A stretch of 64,000 bases of DNA from Oscillospiraceae bacterium (lineage in GTDB: Bacteria; Bacillota_A; Clostridia; Oscillospirales; Oscillospiraceae): contig CADADE010000017.1 in NCBI GenBank assembly GCA_902786615.1, positions 1 through 64,000 on the forward strand, given 5' to 3'. The notes beneath the pieces are model-generated. The model had not been told where the DNA came from. It was given only the letters and a program-made list of their open reading frames with translations, and searched no databases. The position numbers and the translations under genes are program-made. Below are positions 61,156 through 64,000 of this stretch, in pieces. Numbering within the stretch: position 1 is the first letter of the stretch; each line of letters begins with the position of its first letter.

Positions 61156-62378
61156 TGGCAAAATGCGGACTTCTTGGCCGGAAGCTCGGCCACAGCTATT
61201 CCCCGGCCATTCACGCCATGCTGGCCGATTACGACTATGCCCTCTTTGAGCGGGAGCCGGAGGAGGTCGGGCAGTTTCTCCGAAACGGGGAGTGGGACGG
61301 ACTCAACGTGACCATCCCGTACAAGAAAACCGTGCTGCCCTACTGCGCGGAGCTCTCCGAAACGGCGCGGACGGTCGGCAGCGTCAACACCCTGGTGCGT
61401 CGCGCGGACGGCACGATCTGCGGCGACAACACCGACGCGGGCGGCTTTGAGACCATGGTCGGCCTCAGCGGTATCCGGGTCGCGGGGAAGAAGGCCCTGG
61501 TTTTCGGCAGCGGCGGCGCAAGCGTCTCCGTGTGCTATATCCTGCGGAAGCTGGGCGCGCGCAGCGTGACCGTTATCTCCCGCAGCGGTGCCGACAACTA
61601 TGAAAACCTCGACCGCCACGCGGACGCGGAGATCGTTGTGAACACCACCCCCCTCGGCACCTATCCGAATAACGGCACGGCTGCGGTCGATCTGCGCCTC
61701 TTCCCCGCGTGCGAGGGCGTGTTTGACATCGTGTATAACCCCGCGCGCACGGCGCTGCTTTTGCAGGCCGAGAAGCTGGGCATCCCGCATGCCTCGGGGC
61801 TCACCATGCTGGTGGCCCAGGCGCGGCGCAGCTCGGAGCTTTTCACCGGGCGCAGCATCGAGGACAGCGCGGTACAGCGCATTGCCGCGGCGCTTGCAAA
61901 GAGCATGCAGAACATCATTCTCATCGGCATGCCCGGCTGCGGCAAGACCACGCTGGCAAAGCTTCTTGCCGAAAGGCTCAAGCGCCCGCTCTATGAGGCG
62001 GACGAGGAAATCGTCAAGGCCGCGCTCTGCACCATCCCGGAAATCTTTGAGGCCGAAGGAGAGGATGGCTTCCGCAAGCGCGAGACCGAGGTCCTGCGCG
62101 AGCTCGGCAAGCTCTCCGGCGCGGTCATTTCCACCGGCGGCGGCTGCGTGACGCGCGAAGAAAACTATGATCTCCTGCACCAGAACGGGACGATGATCTG
62201 GCTCAAACGCGATCTTGCCGCCCTGCCGAAGGACGGCCGCCCCATCTCCCAGCGCAGCGATCTCACGGAGCTCTACGCAAAGCGGGAGCCGCTGTATGCG
62301 CGCTTTGCCGACGTTGTCGTGGAAAACGACGGCAGCCTCGACGAGACGCTGAATAAGCTCATGGAGGTCGTGGGATGA
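61152..62378 (+). CDS. Shikimate dehydrogenase-shikimate kinase fusion
   Basis: Bifunctional protein of 408 residues. Residues 1-250 are AroE (KCGLLGRKLGHSYSPAIHAM, LNVTIPYKKTVLPYC, NTDAGGFETMV, VFGSGGASVSVCY). Residues 255-408 are AroK: Walker A IGMPGCGKTTLAKLL, YEADEEIV and STGGGCVT. Two steps joined in one chain are unusual but known in some Clostridia. Start overlaps the pheA stop; two adjacent ATGs are possible. Confidence 0.93.
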   Translation: MMAKCGLLGRKLGHSYSPAIHAMLADYDYALFEREPEEVGQFLRNGEWDGLNVTIPYKKTVLPYCAELSETARTVGSVNTLVRRADGTICGDNTDAGGFETMVGLSGIRVAGKKALVFGSGGASVSVCYILRKLGARSVTVISRSGADNYENLDRHADAEIVVNTTPLGTYPNNGTAAVDLRLFPACEGVFDIVYNPARTALLLQAEKLGIPHASGLTMLVAQARRSSELFTGRSIEDSAVQRIAAALAKSMQNIILIGMPGCGKTTLAKLLAERLKRPLYEADEEIVKAALCTIPEIFEAEGEDGFRKRETEVLRELGKLSGAVISTGGGCVTREENYDLLHQNGTMIWLKRDLAALPKDGRPISQRSDLTELYAKREPLYARFADVVVENDGSLDETLNKLMEVVG

Positions 62379-62806
62379 AGCTTCTCGTCATCAACGGGCC
62401 GAACCTCAACATGCTGGGCCTGCGGGAGCCGGACATCTACGGCAGACAGGACTACAAAGCCCTCGAAAAGCTCATTCGCGAGACCTGCGCGGCGGAGGGG
62501 ATCGAGGTCGAGCTTTTCCAGTCCAACCATGAAGGGGCTATTGTGGACAAAATCCAGGCCGCCTATGGGAATACGGACGGCATTGTGATCAATCCAGCGG
62601 CCTACACGCACACCAGCGTCGCCATTCTGGACGCGCTCAAAGCCGTCGCCATCCCGGCAGTGGAGGTGCACATCTCCGATGTGAAAAGCCGGGAGGACTT
62701 CCGCCAGATCTCCTATGCGGGCATGGCCTGTGTCAAGACCTATATGGGTCTCGGCTTCGAGGGCTACCGCCAGGCAATTTTGTTTTTGAAGGATTATATA
62801 AAATGA
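62375..62806 (+). CDS. aroQ: 3-dehydroquinate dehydratase, type II
   Basis: 143 residues. INGPNLNMLGLREPDIYGRQ, SNHEGAIVDKIQAAYG, INPAAYTHTSVAILDAL and VEVHISDVKSREDFR (active-site Tyr, His, Arg). Completes the set of shikimate enzymes, placed last in the operon with an ATGA overlap. No aroD-type enzyme is needed. Confidence 0.95.
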   Translation: MKLLVINGPNLNMLGLREPDIYGRQDYKALEKLIRETCAAEGIEVELFQSNHEGAIVDKIQAAYGNTDGIVINPAAYTHTSVAILDALKAVAIPAVEVHISDVKSREDFRQISYAGMACVKTYMGLGFEGYRQAILFLKDYIK

Positions 62807-62848
62807 GAACAGCCAGATCAAAACAGACGCGTTTTGATCTGGCTGTTC
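62807..62848. terminator. Terminator of the aromatic operon
   Basis: 17-base perfect stem GAACAGCCAGATCAAAA / TTTTGATCTGGCTGTTC starting right after the aroQ stop; also positioned to end the leftward lipoprotein gene. Confidence 0.85.
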
Positions 62849-62852
62849 CTGC

Positions 62853-63917
62853 TTATTCGGTCTTTGCTTCCTCCGCTTTCGCTTCTTCCTCCGCCACAAA
62901 GGGCTGAAGCTCAAGATGGATGTATTCGCTTTTCTCCACAGCGCGGTTTGCGGGGAGGAACTTGCCATTGAAGAGACCGTAGGCTGTGCGGTAGGTCTCG
63001 CCGGCGCCTCCGTGCCACTCGTTGACAAAGAGGCCGTCGGACAGCAGATACCAGTGATTGTAGTCCCAGCCGGTGGCAGGATGCGCCAGCTCCTTGCCGA
63101 GCACCACATAGATGTCGTAGAAGGGGGTGGGCTCCTCCTCCGGGACAAGCTTGCCGAAGATCAGCTCGTCCACGGTGTCATGGTTGAGATCCGCCTGCAG
63201 CCAGCCGTAGGTATCCTTGTCGGCATAGCGGAACACCTCGCTGATTCCGCGCTCCGTCACAAGATCGCCCACCCAGCCGCGCTCCAGCCCCAGCGCGATC
63301 TGGCCGACCAGCTCCCGATACGGCTCATAGAGCGGGTCGGGCGTTTCCACGGGCGCTTCCGGCTCGCCCACCAGGGGGGAGAACACGCGCTCCGCCGCCG
63401 CCTTGAGCGTTTCGGGCGACGCGCCCGTTTTCATGCCGAGGCAGTAGAGAACCCCGGCGTCGGCGTCGACCCAGTCGATGTGTCCCGCCTCGCCGTTGGT
63501 GTAGATAACAGCCTCGCGCCCCTTGACCGTGTCGGCCTGGACCAGCGTCCATTCGTAGAAAAGACCGGAGATATCCTCGCCGTCAAGCTCCCTGCGGGCC
63601 CTCGCGCGGAGGAGATAGTCAGCCCCGTCCAGGGTAAAGCGCATTTCGGCGATGGGGGAGGCGTCCGGGATCGCAAGATAGCTGTACTGCACATCCGACG
63701 CCTCGGACGGTACGGTGAAGACAATGCCGGTGGCCTGCGCGAGACCATCTGCGTCCGTCGCGTGGACGGGATTGGGCAGGGCCATGGCCGCGGCGGTCTC
63801 CGTCGGCGTCTCAACGGCGGGAGAAGCATCGGGCGCGCGCAGGGGCTTTGCCTCACCGCAGGCGGTGAGCAGCAGAGCTGCGAGACCGAGCGCGAAAAGG
63901 ATCGAAAATTTTTTCAT
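62853..63917 (-). CDS. Lipoprotein of unknown function
   Basis: 354 residues. Signal peptide with lipobox LLTAC (FALGLAALLLTACGEA), a Pro/Ala/Thr-rich spacer, then a beta-rich domain with GIVFTVPSEASDVQYSYLAI and MRFTLDGADYLLRARA, and a second domain (YGWLQADLNHDTVDELIFGK, YNHWYLLSDGLFVNEWHGG) common in gut Clostridia lipoproteins. GGAGG before the ATG; a seven-codon upstream extension is unnecessary. Confidence 0.88.
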   Translation of the reverse strand: MKKFSILFALGLAALLLTACGEAKPLRAPDASPAVETPTETAAAMALPNPVHATDADGLAQATGIVFTVPSEASDVQYSYLAIPDASPIAEMRFTLDGADYLLRARARRELDGEDISGLFYEWTLVQADTVKGREAVIYTNGEAGHIDWVDADAGVLYCLGMKTGASPETLKAAAERVFSPLVGEPEAPVETPDPLYEPYRELVGQIALGLERGWVGDLVTERGISEVFRYADKDTYGWLQADLNHDTVDELIFGKLVPEEEPTPFYDIYVVLGKELAHPATGWDYNHWYLLSDGLFVNEWHGGAGETYRTAYGLFNGKFLPANRAVEKSEYIHLELQPFVAEEEAKAEEAKTE

Positions 63918-63934
63918 GTCTGCCTCCGAATCTG

Positions 63935-64000
63935 TCAATAGTGCGGGTCCGCAATGCTCCAGAGCCAGGTCTTCTGCATCGCGGGGCTGTCGGGCTGATA
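63935..64000 (-). CDS. 3' end of an unidentified gene (partial)
   Basis: The last 21 codons on the minus strand read YQPDSPAMQKTWLWSIADPH then Y and stop. The stop lies about 18 bases before the lipoprotein ATG, suggesting a shared transcript. Nothing more can be said from this piece. Confidence 0.4.
   Translation of the reverse strand, partial: YQPDSPAMQKTWLWSIADPHY

Overview
The window looks like chromosome from an anaerobic gut-type Clostridia, most likely an Oscillospiraceae/Eubacteriales relative. This is inferred from moderately high GC, AAGGAG-type ribosome binding sites, a fused two-ATPase/DUF2229 acyl-CoA dehydratase activase, a KorDABC ferredoxin oxidoreductase, YitJ-type methionine synthesis and DUF5662/DUF6465 proteins. 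No single gene fixes the genus.

Layout. 0-0.5 kb: HU gene and the start of a neighbour. 0.7-9.5 kb: one leftward defence operon with a consensus promoter at 9417-9444, read in the order AbiEi-like antitoxin, hsdM, hsdS, a HEPN protein with an RNDIAH motif, an unknown protein, hsdR. The middle genes are AT-rich. 10-15 kb: giant acyl-CoA dehydratase activase with a divergent TetR-type regulator. 15.0-15.4 kb: remnant of a phage-like element (terminase small subunit 5' end beside an integrase 3' piece). 15.5-20.3 kb: cobalamin methionine synthase operon (separate reactivation domain, MetH core, YitJ-type Hcy methyltransferase/MTHFR), bracketed by two perfect 40-bp direct repeats. 21-31 kb: patchwork with a double-glycine leader peptide gene, an XRE/DUF6465 protein, two condensation-like acyltransferase paralogues, a korDABC operon, a secreted tyrosine phosphatase and a group II intron scar. 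30-40 kb: small metabolic and hydrolase genes (histidine phosphatases, YczE-type membrane protein, peptide deformylase, C39-like protein, UshA-type nucleotidase) mixed with gene fragments.

40.14-47.95 kb: a compact integrative element in a tRNA-Arg(CCG) gene. It has an integrase and repressor at the right end, a divergent Cro/excisionase/replication block, and a terminase small subunit with no other phage structural gene. A 46-bp att duplication and matching arm-type repeats lie at both ends. This resembles a phage-inducible chromosomal island (phage satellite) and is the most interesting system here.

48-55.6 kb: housekeeping and accessory genes (ApbE lipoprotein, RecG, DUF5662, metallophosphoesterase, GNAT, methyltransferase) with MITE-like repeats. 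55.6-62.8 kb: a tightly coupled shikimate/aromatic operon aroF-aroB-aroA-aroC-pheA-aroE/K-aroQ. It is preceded by a leader peptide containing YYYYF and a terminator, a classical attenuator design. The prephenate dehydratase part of PheA appears to carry a large internal deletion. The window ends with a leftward lipoprotein and a partial gene.
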